Assembly (NCBI RefSeq): GCF_011044495.1
Contig: NZ_CP049143.1
Location: 992,001-1,056,000 of the forward strand
Direction of reading: 5' to 3'
Origin: Roseimicrobium sp. ORNL1
GTDB taxonomy: Bacteria; Verrucomicrobiota; Verrucomicrobiia; Verrucomicrobiales; Verrucomicrobiaceae
DNA: 64,000 bases
A program made the position numbers and the translations under genes. Positions 51,189 through 60,313 of this stretch are shown here, piece after piece; within the stretch, counting starts at the first letter, position 1, and each line of letters begins with the position of its first letter. The notes beneath the pieces were generated by a model, which worked only from the letters and a program-made list of their open reading frames with translations, had not been told where the DNA came from and did no database searches.

Positions 51189-54100
51189 ATGGGACGATAC
51201 TTCACCTTCACCGAAGGCACCCTCGCGTGTGCGGCTCTCGCATGCAGCGTGCTCCTTGCCGTGCCCTTGCGCGCCGAGGACGCACCTGCACCCGCGCCAA
51301 CACTTGAACCCACACGACACGAATTATGGGTGCCCACCAAGGATCTCAAGGAGGTCCTGGAGAAGCATCCGAATGCCGTCGTGCTCGACCGCGAGCAGTA
51401 CATGGCGCTCATCCGTGATGCCGGAAGGGTGGGAGCGCTCAAGGAGCAGGCAGCGCCGGTCGATGCGGTGATCGAAGATGTGAAGGTCACGGCCCGAGTG
51501 TCTGAGGACGTGTCCACGGCGACGCTGACGTATGAGTTTCACGTCCACAATCTGAAGGATGGGTGGAGCGAGGTGAGTCTGCCTTTCGCCCTGGGGAGCA
51601 TCCGCAGTACCCTGTCTCCGCAACCTCCGGCATGGGCAGGCCCACCGGAGGTCATGCTCACCGACCTGGCTGCGGAAAAGCCGATCATGGTGAACTCTGA
51701 TGAGAAAGCCTGGAAGACCACGGTGCTCTCCCAAGGGAAGGGCAGGCATGTGCTGCGAGTAGTCTTTGTCGCCCAAGTGTCCCAGGGACCTGTGAAGGGT
51801 AGCGCCTTGGGGATTACAGGACCCAAACCGAGGGCTGTCGCCATGACGGCAGGTCCCAAAGGACCGCAGTATACCGGTTCTTCGGCAGCGACGCCCGTCC
51901 GGCTGGAGTTGCCTCCTGGGTGGAAGCCTGCATCCACGGATGTTGCCACGCGTGTTGCAGACGGAGCTTGGGACGTGATGGCAAATGCTTATTCGTGGAG
52001 CACTGGCATCCAGGCACACTTGCGCACCTTTTTCATGTTCAGGCTGGATTTGGAGCCTGCCGAAAACCTTGCGAAGGGTGCGGAGGCGATCACGCAGTCC
52101 CAGGTTTCGATCCTTTATGGCATCTCAACGGATCGAGTATCGGCAGCCGCAGAATTGGCGTGGTCAGGGGCGCAGCCGCGTGGTTCTGAAAAGCTTCGTG
52201 TCTCCTTGCCAAAGGAGGCCCGCGTGTTGCATGCCACCACCTATGGCTCCGCTTTGGATGTCATGAAGTGGGAGCCGGTCGAGGGCGGCGTAGAGTTTCA
52301 ATCTCCTGCCGTGGCCAGAAATGCAGGGAAGGTGCTGGTGGAGTTCGAGGTACCATGGGCAGGCGCATCTGATGCTGTGCACCTGCTGGAACTGCCAGCG
52401 GCACGGATTGACGGAGCGGTGATCACCAGGTGGGATACCGCCATCATGGCAGAATCAGACGTCGGCGTGCGTCTCAACAAGCTGCTCCCTTTCGCCAGAC
52501 CGGTGAAAGAAACGGACAAGTACCCGCTGCGGACACTGGCGAAGGTGGCGATCAAGGGCGTGGGAGTTGGTGCCCTGATTCAATCTGCACCGGCGGAAGA
52601 TCTCTTCCGTCATCCGCGATTTGTTGGCGGATTCAGTTTCGATGCCCTGCCCGACAAACCACTGGTCGAAGTGCAGATGGTGCCGGACCGCTTCAGCGTG
52701 GATGCCGATGCTCTTGTGGAGGTGGCTTCGCATGAAGTCAGTGTGGTGCGCACCTTGGTGTTTCACGGCGAAGCAGGCAGTACCTCTCGCGCGGTGGTCA
52801 CACTCCCGGAGTCAGAAGTGTTTCTGGAAATACCAGTGACCTCTGGAGAGCACGTGCTGTGGAAGCAGGTAAGCCGTGATATCGAAGTCACGTGGCCGCA
52901 GGGGCTTGGCAAGGGGGAGCAGACTTCGCTCACCATACGTACGCGGCGCGACATTCCTCCCAATGCAGCGGATGGCACGGCCAGTGAGAAGGTGGCCATT
53001 GCGAGTCTTCCGGTCTCGGGCGCGAGTCGTGTGTCGGGCTATGCTGCGCTGAAGTTTGACGAATCATGGAAGGTCAACGTCACGGACACTACGGGACTTG
53101 AGATGCGTGATGCCAGGGCCACGCCCGTGCGCGGGCGTATGGCGTGGTTTGGGCTGAAGGAGTGGAAGCTTGGCTTCGATTTGAGCCGTCGCTCGCCGGT
53201 GCATGATGCCACCATCACCGCATATGCGTTGCCACGTGCGAAGCAGGTGGAAATCGAAGGGCAGATTGCCCTGAGCGTATCAGGCGCGCCGTTGCGCAAG
53301 TTTGAGGTGAAGCTGCCAGTCTCGATTGCGCCGTTGCTGCGTGTGACGTCCCCTCTGGTGGGTGAGCAGTCGCTGGATGCGGCCACCGGCGTCTGGACCT
53401 TGACCTTGGGACGAGAGCTCATTGGTGCGGCCAATGTGCGCTTCCGCATGAGCCTTCCTGCGGATAAGGCTCCTGAAGGTTCCGCAGAAGGCACGCTCAC
53501 CACGGCGCTGCCAGACATCACTGTTCCAGGTGCGCGCCGCACGGCGGGCCGCTGGGTGGTGGAGGCGAACACGGACACGGAACTAGCCTTCGCGACGCGT
53601 GGTGTGCAGCCCCTTGACTCGCGTCGTCCCCCGTCGGTGCAGGGCTACAGCCCGCAGCATCGCGTTATTGCCGCGTATAGTCACGGGGGAGGGGAGCATG
53701 AGATCCGCCTCACGGCCACGAGGCATGATCCGGCGTCGCTTGCAGGCATGGTGCTCATTCACCTGCGCATGACCAGTGTGCTCGGCCAGGATGGTTCCGC
53801 CCGGCATGAGGCCGTCTTCACCCTGCGGCACAATGGCCGGCAGTTTGCCACCATTCGCCTGCCAGAAGGAGTGGGCCTGCTCAGCACCATGGTGGACGGC
53901 AAGGTGGTGAAGCCGGTGAAAGCCGGCACGAACGAGGTGCGTCTGCCGCTGAGCTCCCGCATCGGTGACTCGGCCCCGATTGAGGTGAAAGTGATTTATG
54001 ATACACCCTCCGGCGAATGGGGCGGCAGCGGGAGGGTGGCTCTCACTCCGCCAACTCTTGGAGATGAAGTGCCGGTGATGGAAACGCAGTGGAAGGTCTA

Positions 54101-55982
54101 CACTCCGGGTGGCTTCACCCTGGCGCATGCTGGCAGCGGGTTGGTGGAAGATGAGAGGGGTGGCTCGATTTCGCCGCGCGCTCCTGGATTCTGGGAGAAT
54201 CTGTTTGGCAGGACCGTGGTGGGGAAGGTCATGGGGACCCCTGCGGAAGCTCCGGTGGACTTCCTGTCTGGAGGAGGCAGCTTTGACGACCTTGCAAAAA
54301 ATGAGGAGCACGCGCGGATGGTCGCGGAGCGGCTCAATAAGATCATCCTGCCTTCAGTGCAGTTTGCCGGAGCATCGTTGACACAGGCCATCGATTTCCT
54401 TCGCATCGAGAGCAAGCGCTACGACCACGCCGAGCCGGATCCGGCGAAGCGAGGCGTGAACCTTGTGGTGAAACCTGAGGCTGCATCATCCACGGCAACC
54501 ATTTCCCTGGACCTCAAGGATGTTTCGCTTCTCGATGCACTGCGATACGTCACGGAACTGAGTGGGGCCAAGTACAGGATCGAGTCCTTCGGCATTACCA
54601 TCGTTCCCATAAGTGATGTCCGTTCAGAGATGTACTCACGGAAGTTCAAACTGACGCTCGCGCAGATGCTCGCCTATAAGGAGAAATCGATGGGCATGCA
54701 TGCGCCGAGTGCGCCGCGGGATCCCTTCGCGCCTGCGGGAGGGGATGAGAGGAAGCCTTCCACAGGGGAGTTTTCGCTCGAGGCTGCCCTCAAGGCGGAA
54801 GGCATTCCGTTTCCAGAGGGGGCCGTGGCTGTGTACGACCGTGATGCGCAGATGCTGCTGGTCAGGAATACACAACCCAGCCTGGATCTGGTGGATAGCT
54901 TGCTTGATTCATTGAGGCCTGACGAGGTCATGGTCGACAACGATGACCCGAATGCGGGTACGGAGAACTACGGACAGGTCGAGAGCCCGGGAGACTACTA
55001 CATTAAAAAGATGTCGCGGATCATCTTTCCGTTCGTGGAATTCAACGGCATTTCCGTGGAGGAGGCGATTGAGTATCTTCGTATCAAGAGCAAGGACTAT
55101 GACCAGGTGGAATCCGATCGCGCCAAGAGGGGCGTGAATCTCATCGTCAAGCCTGGCGCTGCACCATCCACAGCGACCATCAGCCTGGATCTCAAGGACG
55201 TTCCGATGTCGGAAGCGCTGCGCTACGTCACTGAGCTCGGCGGAATGAAATACAAGGTGGAGCCCTATGCGGTGGTGGTGGTGCCCATCTCGGATGTAGG
55301 CACAGAGATGTACACCCGCACCTTCAAGGTGCCGCCAGATTTCCTCACCCATCAAGAGGTGAGTCCTCCCGCTGGAGGGCCAGACGCCGGACTCGCCGCC
55401 AGACCCGCCGCGAATAGTATGCTCACGTCAAACGGCATCCCCTTTCCCGAAGGAGGCTCGGCTACATTTATTCCCGCGACCAGTCAGCTCATTGTGCGCA
55501 ATACCCAGTCCAGTCTCGATCTTGTGGAGAGTTATGTGAATGCATTGATGAAGGACTACATTGAGAACCGTCGCAATGCGTCGCTCAATCGCGCGAAGTC
55601 GGGTCTTGTGCCCCTGGAACTGGAGTTGCCCACGAGTGGCCAGGTGCTTGTCCTTCACGGACATCAGCGACCGAAGGAGTTTGCCCTGCATTACCTTTCG
55701 TGGGAGCGGCAGGCAACGCGCACCAGTTTGCTGGTGCTGTTGGGCGCGACGTTGTTCTGGGTTTTGCGAAACGTGCGCATCTGGTTCTACACTTTTGTCG
55801 TGGTGTTAGTCCTGGTGTGTGGACCGATCCTGATTTTGCCCTCGTGGACCGCAGAGTTCTCCGCCTTGTTGGCTGGTTGGATGATGGCCCTTGGAGTCTG
55901 GCTCCTTTGGAAAATCGCGGAGTGGTGGAGAGAGCGTACAAGGCCGTTGGAAAACTCGAACGAAAAGGAGGTGGTGGCGTGA
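51189..55982 (+). CDS. giant exported protein 2 of the trio, with tandem STN/N0-like modules
   Basis: 1597 residues. Signal peptide about 1-27; N-terminal motif block about 43-78 (LWVPTKDLKEVL, VLDREQYMALIRDA); long beta-rich body; shared core block near 850-900 (QFATIRLPEGVGLLSTMVDG); then two tandem copies of a secretin-type STN/N0-like module (about 1046-1242 and 1275-1454), each with an FLRIKSKxYD segment, ISLDLKDV, ALRYVTEL and a following VRNTQxSLDLV strand. A LPTSGQVLVLHG segment near 1478 and three membrane helices (about 1511-1575) close the protein. The STN-like modules suggest contact with another envelope component such as a secretin or pilus base, but no secretin beta-barrel is present. 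It overlaps the third gene by 4 bases. Confidence 0.85.
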   Translation: MGRYFTFTEGTLACAALACSVLLAVPLRAEDAPAPAPTLEPTRHELWVPTKDLKEVLEKHPNAVVLDREQYMALIRDAGRVGALKEQAAPVDAVIEDVKVTARVSEDVSTATLTYEFHVHNLKDGWSEVSLPFALGSIRSTLSPQPPAWAGPPEVMLTDLAAEKPIMVNSDEKAWKTTVLSQGKGRHVLRVVFVAQVSQGPVKGSALGITGPKPRAVAMTAGPKGPQYTGSSAATPVRLELPPGWKPASTDVATRVADGAWDVMANAYSWSTGIQAHLRTFFMFRLDLEPAENLAKGAEAITQSQVSILYGISTDRVSAAAELAWSGAQPRGSEKLRVSLPKEARVLHATTYGSALDVMKWEPVEGGVEFQSPAVARNAGKVLVEFEVPWAGASDAVHLLELPAARIDGAVITRWDTAIMAESDVGVRLNKLLPFARPVKETDKYPLRTLAKVAIKGVGVGALIQSAPAEDLFRHPRFVGGFSFDALPDKPLVEVQMVPDRFSVDADALVEVASHEVSVVRTLVFHGEAGSTSRAVVTLPESEVFLEIPVTSGEHVLWKQVSRDIEVTWPQGLGKGEQTSLTIRTRRDIPPNAADGTASEKVAIASLPVSGASRVSGYAALKFDESWKVNVTDTTGLEMRDARATPVRGRMAWFGLKEWKLGFDLSRRSPVHDATITAYALPRAKQVEIEGQIALSVSGAPLRKFEVKLPVSIAPLLRVTSPLVGEQSLDAATGVWTLTLGRELIGAANVRFRMSLPADKAPEGSAEGTLTTALPDITVPGARRTAGRWVVEANTDTELAFATRGVQPLDSRRPPSVQGYSPQHRVIAAYSHGGGEHEIRLTATRHDPASLAGMVLIHLRMTSVLGQDGSARHEAVFTLRHNGRQFATIRLPEGVGLLSTMVDGKVVKPVKAGTNEVRLPLSSRIGDSAPIEVKVIYDTPSGEWGGSGRVALTPPTLGDEVPVMETQWKVYTPGGFTLAHAGSGLVEDERGGSISPRAPGFWENLFGRTVVGKVMGTPAEAPVDFLSGGGSFDDLAKNEEHARMVAERLNKIILPSVQFAGASLTQAIDFLRIESKRYDHAEPDPAKRGVNLVVKPEAASSTATISLDLKDVSLLDALRYVTELSGAKYRIESFGITIVPISDVRSEMYSRKFKLTLAQMLAYKEKSMGMHAPSAPRDPFAPAGGDERKPSTGEFSLEAALKAEGIPFPEGAVAVYDRDAQMLLVRNTQPSLDLVDSLLDSLRPDEVMVDNDDPNAGTENYGQVESPGDYYIKKMSRIIFPFVEFNGISVEEAIEYLRIKSKDYDQVESDRAKRGVNLIVKPGAAPSTATISLDLKDVPMSEALRYVTELGGMKYKVEPYAVVVVPISDVGTEMYTRTFKVPPDFLTHQEVSPPAGGPDAGLAARPAANSMLTSNGIPFPEGGSATFIPATSQLIVRNTQSSLDLVESYVNALMKDYIENRRNASLNRAKSGLVPLELELPTSGQVLVLHGHQRPKEFALHYLSWERQATRTSLLVLLGATLFWVLRNVRIWFYTFVVVLVLVCGPILILPSWTAEFSALLAGWMMALGVWLLWKIAEWWRERTRPLENSNEKEVVA
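54325..54915 (+). repeat. intragenic repeat unit A (STN/N0-like module)
   Basis: Encodes residues about 1046-1242 of giant protein 2. Unit B at 55012-55551 encodes a homologous stretch: LNKIILPSVQF versus MSRIIFPFVEF, VNLVVKPEAASSTATISLDLKDV versus VNLIVKPGAAPSTATISLDLKDV style matches, and QPSLDLV versus QSSLDLV. The DNA has diverged but the protein duplication is plain. Confidence 0.85.
55012..55551 (+). repeat. intragenic repeat unit B (STN/N0-like module)
   Basis: Second copy of the duplicated module in giant protein 2 (residues about 1275-1454); the linker between units is acidic (VDNDDPNAG). Unit B is shorter in the segment before the LVRNTQ strand. Confidence 0.85.
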
Positions 55983-58900
55983 GAACGTTCGTTGAGATGA
56001 TGCAAAAGATGCGTGTGGCAGCAATGACGATCAGCGCATGGTGCGTGGCTGGAATCGGGCATGCACAGCAACAGACACCACCGCCACCGCCGGATGGCGC
56101 AGCGCATACGGTGATCATCCCGTTCGATGCCACGAAGCCGATCAGGGAGCAGTCGGCGAACAGGTTCTATCTCGACTATGATGTATTCCAGGAACTCTGG
56201 GCGAAGGCCAAGGAGAGGCGGCAGCCAGATCAGGCGGAGAAGGACACTGACACTGGTGTGGCAGTGAATCTCGCCATGCATGATGTGGCCGTGGAAGATG
56301 CCGCTTTCACGGTAAAGAGCCGGTTCCAGATTGGCTCCCGTGGCGAGTGGCAGCGGGTGGAGCTTCCGTTGTCCGCGGCAGGAAACGCAGTAGTTGGCTG
56401 GACGTTGGACGGTCGCCCTGCGCCTCTCAAGGATGGCGGCATTCTTCTTGAGGAGCCGGGAGCGCATCAACTGGAAGCGATGGTGAGCGTGGGCCTGTCT
56501 CGTGGCTGGCAGGATGCCGCGTTGAAAATTCCTCCAGCGGTCGCAAGCGTGTTGCGAGTCTCCGTACCGCTTACGGACGGATTGCCGGATATCACGCCCC
56601 GGAAGCAGACCTCACTGGTGTCCGAAGAAGTGCGCGAGGGCAGACGTGTCTTCACCTTAGTGCTCAATACCAGCCAGGGCGATGAACTGACGCTGAAACG
56701 GCAGGCCATGCGCCGCTCCGTGGAGCAGGCAGTCGCGGCGGCTTGCGACGTCAGGACTGATGTCACCGCACGCCAGAAGTCGGACCAGGTGCAGGCACGG
56801 TTCAATTTCACCTTCTCTGGCGCGGAGAGATCCGCGTTCGTCGTTACGATGGATGAAGATGTGCGGCCGGTGAGTTGGAACGTCACCGGTATGCGGGAGG
56901 CGATCCTACGCCGTGAAGGCGGGCAGATGGTGGCGGAGATACGGCTGCTCAAGCCGGTCCGGGATGCGTTCGCTTTCTCCATGTCGGCGTTGCGTGCGCG
57001 GGATACCGTGGATGGTGAGCGCAAGACACCACACGTGGGAGCGCAGGCGGCGCGTGTGGAGCGCGTGGTGCAGATCCTTGCCTCGCCGGCGTTGAAAGTG
57101 ACAGTGGCATCCACGGGAGCGCAGCGTGTTCCCGCAGTCTTTCCCGTGGAGGGCGCTGATTCGATCCTCAGCTCCTGGAAACTGCGCGGTGATGATACAC
57201 TGTCCTACACCGTGGCAGTCGCGGAGGACATCGTGAGTGCCACGGTGGAGGCACTGGCTCAGGTGGGCGTGAGCAAGCTGGAGATCATGATTGCCGCCAC
57301 ACTTCATGCAGGGCGGTTGCCGTTGAGCGAGGCGTACTTGAGGCTGCCACCAGGATATGAGGTGCAGAGTGTGCAGGGCTCAGGCCTGCGAGACTGGCAG
57401 CGGGATGCGGGTGGTGTATTCGTGCAGTTTGACGGTGGAGTCGTCAAAGAAGCCCGCTTCGTGTTGAATGCAGCCACCACGCGTGCCCCGGGTGAAACGG
57501 CCGCCAGCCTCCCGGTGGTGTTCTTTGAAGGGATGGCGAAACAAAGGGCGCGTGTGGCCCTTGCGGTGAATGCCGCCATGGATGTGAGGCTGCAGTTTGA
57601 TCGTGCCTGGAGTGAGACGGATCCTGCCTCCTGGCACTCAGTCTTTACGGTATCGCCTCCCTGGGTGACGAAGCGTGAGCTGCTCTGGGAGCCTGATGCG
57701 GCTTCTGCCAAGCAGCCTCCCGCTGCCCCGACAGTGACATTGATTCCCCAACCGCCGAAGCTCAGTGCGGATACGGTGCTCCTCGTGCGCTCGGCGGATG
57801 AGATGCTTGCCTTCTCCCAGCAGGTGGGCATTTCGGTGGACCAGGGAGCCGTGAGCGGGCTGAAGGTACGCCTGCCAGCCTCCGCACCGGAGGCTCGCGT
57901 GAGCGGGCCGGATGTGCGCGATGTGCAGGTAACCACGCAAGGTGAGACAAGGGAATACAACGTCACCTTCCAGGGAGAGATCCTCGGCGCTGCTTCTGTC
58001 ACGCTGGATTGGGAGCAGCCGCCCGCTGCCGAAGCGGCGCTGCCTCTCGCGGTGGTGGACGGCGCGTCGCGTTCGCGGCGGTTCTTCATCCTGGAGAACA
58101 GTTCCTCCCGCGAGGTGAAGACGACTCTCAAGCAGGTGGAGAAGTCGGTGGCCTCCGCGGTACCGTGGCTGCCCGAGGGGCTGGCTTCGCCCGAGCTGTA
58201 CCAGGCGCGCAGCGCAGACGCCGAGATGAAGCTCACCTTCTCCAACACGCAGGCCACTGCGGCGAACGCCGCCATCGTCACGCTCGCGGAAATCACCACC
58301 GCCCTGCGTCCCAATGGAGAGCGCTGGGAAACGGTGGTGTATTCCCTGGCGAATCGATCCCTGCAATTCCTGCCGGTGCGTCTCCCGAAGGATGCGGAAC
58401 TGGTGACGGTGATGGTCGGTGAGGAAATGGTGCGCGCCGACCGGGGCACACCAGCCACCACAGCCGGTGAAAAAGCCGAGCTCTGCCACCTTGTGCCGCT
58501 CCTCCAGATGCGTGCGGGTGAACTCTCACAGCAGGTGAGGCTCACGTACTTTGTCCCGGCGAAGGATGGTGCGTCGATCAAGGATGCCGCGGCGATGGAT
58601 GATCCCGAACTCGTGGGGCTCTCTGTGGAACGGACCTTGTGGAATGTATGGGTGCCCCAAGGCTACGAGCTCAATGAGTTCGATGGCAACATGGAGGAGG
58701 TGGTCGAGGAAGTGATCGAGGACGAGAAGGTGCAGCAGAAACTGAGTGACGTGCTCCGCCTGAACCGCATCGTTTCTACGAGCAGCAGCAGCGAGTATGA
58801 CGTCAAGGAGGCACTCGGCAATGCGACCAAGGCATTGGAAGAAGTGAACCGGTATCAGGAGAGCAAGAAGTCCAAGTTCTCTCGCAGCAGCGGCGACAGC

Positions 58901-60166
58901 AAGCCTGCCGTCACCAAACGCGCGACGCTGAAGGAAGGTGACGAGGAAGTGCGCTTCAAAAGCAATGCCCAGCTGGAGCAACAACTGAAGCAGCAGGAGG
59001 TTCTGCTCAAGGACAATAGAGTGCGTGTTGGAAAGCTGAGCAAGAGCGGCAGCGGCACATGGCAGGTCCAGATGGAGCAAGGTGCCTTCACAGGCACGGG
59101 CTCCGTGAACAGCAACACCTGGAACTACAACAAGGATGCTGCGGCGCCAAAAGCCAAGGAAGGCAAGGTGATGCTGCAGGGAGCCAACACCGTGCTCAAC
59201 GATAACGTTGCCGTGAGCAATGATTTCCTCACTCGGGGAGATGCCCCGGTGGCGCTGCCTTCCGCCCCTGCTGCGAAGGCGGCCACACCGCAGATGGAGC
59301 AGCCGCAGATGCCATCGCTCCAGGGGAACGTCACGCTCAACAACGCGCGTGGTGCTGCCAATTTCCTGCAGGCCGACGGTGGATACAGGGTTGGCCAGGA
59401 GATGGTGGTGCCCGCACAGTCGGCATCCGGCGGGAGCTTCAATTCTTCGAGCGGCCTCGGCGCTTCAGTACCTCCCAACATGAGCCTCGCTCCCGCCGCA
59501 CCTGCAGCCCCGGCGGATTCGTTTGCTCCCGTGCCTCCCGCTTCTTCTGTACCTGCGGGGGCTGATCCGTTTGCCCCTGCTCCATCCAATTCGCCTTTGG
59601 GTGCAGCTCAGCCTGGAGCAGCGCGGAGGTATCAGGATCTAAATGAGCCGGCGGTGACACCGTCCCGGGTGGAGCAAGTGCAGGGGATCGAAAAGAATCT
59701 CCAGCTGGGATACAGCTACCTCAACCTCGGAAACATGGATCAGGCGAGTGCGGCATTCCAAGAAGTGCTTCGTGTGGATCCCAACAACAGGGCTGCACGT
59801 CGCGGCCAGGAAGACACGGAGCGCGCCCGCGCTGAGTATTTCAGGACGACCAGAGATCACACCCGCGCCCGCATGCTCAATGAGGTCAATCGAGGATGGG
59901 AGGACCCGGTGCCGGTGCAGTTGACGACTACTCCGCAGTTGAAGCCTCAGGGGCGTGTGTCACTGCCCGTGGATGTGCCACTGAATGGGACGGTGTATCA
60001 CTTCCGCAAGTTAAAGGATCATGCCGCGCTTGAGTTGGAAATCGACAAGCCGCTCGAACCGCAGCGGAAGGTGGCGTTGTGGATCCTGGCCGGTGGCGCG
60101 GTGGTGATTGCAGGTGTGGAGTGGGCCGGACGGAAGCGTCGCTCAAGAATTCAGCAGGCCGCGTGA
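55979..60166 (+). CDS. giant exported protein 3 of the trio, with coiled coil and TPR-like C-terminus
   Basis: 1395 residues from a GTG that follows AAGGAGGT and overlaps the stop of the previous gene (GTGA), showing translational coupling. Signal peptide about 1-29; motif block about 43-82 (VIIPFDATKPI, FYLDYDVFQELWAKA); beta-rich body; core block near 793 (QFLPVRLPKDAELVTVMVGEE) and a VWVPQGYELNEFDGNM segment; an acidic/coiled-coil region about 900-1000 (EEVVEEVIEDEKV); an Asn/Gln/Ala-rich stretch; a TPR-like repeat (about 1231-1309, LQLGYSYLNLGNMDQA); VPLNGTVYHFRKL near 1332; one C-terminal membrane helix (about 1364-1383). The open frame extends 5' inside gene 2, but the GTG is the coupled start. 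Function unknown. Confidence 0.85.
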   Translation: MRTFVEMMQKMRVAAMTISAWCVAGIGHAQQQTPPPPPDGAAHTVIIPFDATKPIREQSANRFYLDYDVFQELWAKAKERRQPDQAEKDTDTGVAVNLAMHDVAVEDAAFTVKSRFQIGSRGEWQRVELPLSAAGNAVVGWTLDGRPAPLKDGGILLEEPGAHQLEAMVSVGLSRGWQDAALKIPPAVASVLRVSVPLTDGLPDITPRKQTSLVSEEVREGRRVFTLVLNTSQGDELTLKRQAMRRSVEQAVAAACDVRTDVTARQKSDQVQARFNFTFSGAERSAFVVTMDEDVRPVSWNVTGMREAILRREGGQMVAEIRLLKPVRDAFAFSMSALRARDTVDGERKTPHVGAQAARVERVVQILASPALKVTVASTGAQRVPAVFPVEGADSILSSWKLRGDDTLSYTVAVAEDIVSATVEALAQVGVSKLEIMIAATLHAGRLPLSEAYLRLPPGYEVQSVQGSGLRDWQRDAGGVFVQFDGGVVKEARFVLNAATTRAPGETAASLPVVFFEGMAKQRARVALAVNAAMDVRLQFDRAWSETDPASWHSVFTVSPPWVTKRELLWEPDAASAKQPPAAPTVTLIPQPPKLSADTVLLVRSADEMLAFSQQVGISVDQGAVSGLKVRLPASAPEARVSGPDVRDVQVTTQGETREYNVTFQGEILGAASVTLDWEQPPAAEAALPLAVVDGASRSRRFFILENSSSREVKTTLKQVEKSVASAVPWLPEGLASPELYQARSADAEMKLTFSNTQATAANAAIVTLAEITTALRPNGERWETVVYSLANRSLQFLPVRLPKDAELVTVMVGEEMVRADRGTPATTAGEKAELCHLVPLLQMRAGELSQQVRLTYFVPAKDGASIKDAAAMDDPELVGLSVERTLWNVWVPQGYELNEFDGNMEEVVEEVIEDEKVQQKLSDVLRLNRIVSTSSSSEYDVKEALGNATKALEEVNRYQESKKSKFSRSSGDSKPAVTKRATLKEGDEEVRFKSNAQLEQQLKQQEVLLKDNRVRVGKLSKSGSGTWQVQMEQGAFTGTGSVNSNTWNYNKDAAAPKAKEGKVMLQGANTVLNDNVAVSNDFLTRGDAPVALPSAPAAKAATPQMEQPQMPSLQGNVTLNNARGAANFLQADGGYRVGQEMVVPAQSASGGSFNSSSGLGASVPPNMSLAPAAPAAPADSFAPVPPASSVPAGADPFAPAPSNSPLGAAQPGAARRYQDLNEPAVTPSRVEQVQGIEKNLQLGYSYLNLGNMDQASAAFQEVLRVDPNNRAARRGQEDTERARAEYFRTTRDHTRARMLNEVNRGWEDPVPVQLTTTPQLKPQGRVSLPVDVPLNGTVYHFRKLKDHAALELEIDKPLEPQRKVALWILAGGAVVIAGVEWAGRKRRSRIQQAA

Positions 60167-60197
60167 AGCAGCAGACGCCTGTTTTATGGGTGTGGGT

Positions 60198-60227
60198 TTG
60201 CGGCCCTGAGGGGTTTTGCGATTATAT
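60198..60227 (+). promoter_or_regulatory. candidate promoter upstream of the P450/FAAL cluster
   Basis: TTGCGG and TTATAT are separated by 18 bases in the gap between the giant-protein operon and the P450 gene. Weak support. Confidence 0.3.
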
Positions 60228-60313
60228 TGTCACTTAGGGTTTGCCGCCGCCTTATAGACCCGCATAATTTGCGTGTCGGGTTTCACCGGCCTTTGCCCCC
60301 ACGCAAGCAACGC

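Noticed and set aside
55700-55978. 93-codon N-terminal extension of giant protein 3
   Set aside because: It lies entirely inside giant gene 2; the coupled GTG with a strong Shine-Dalgarno and the signal peptide that follows mark the real start.
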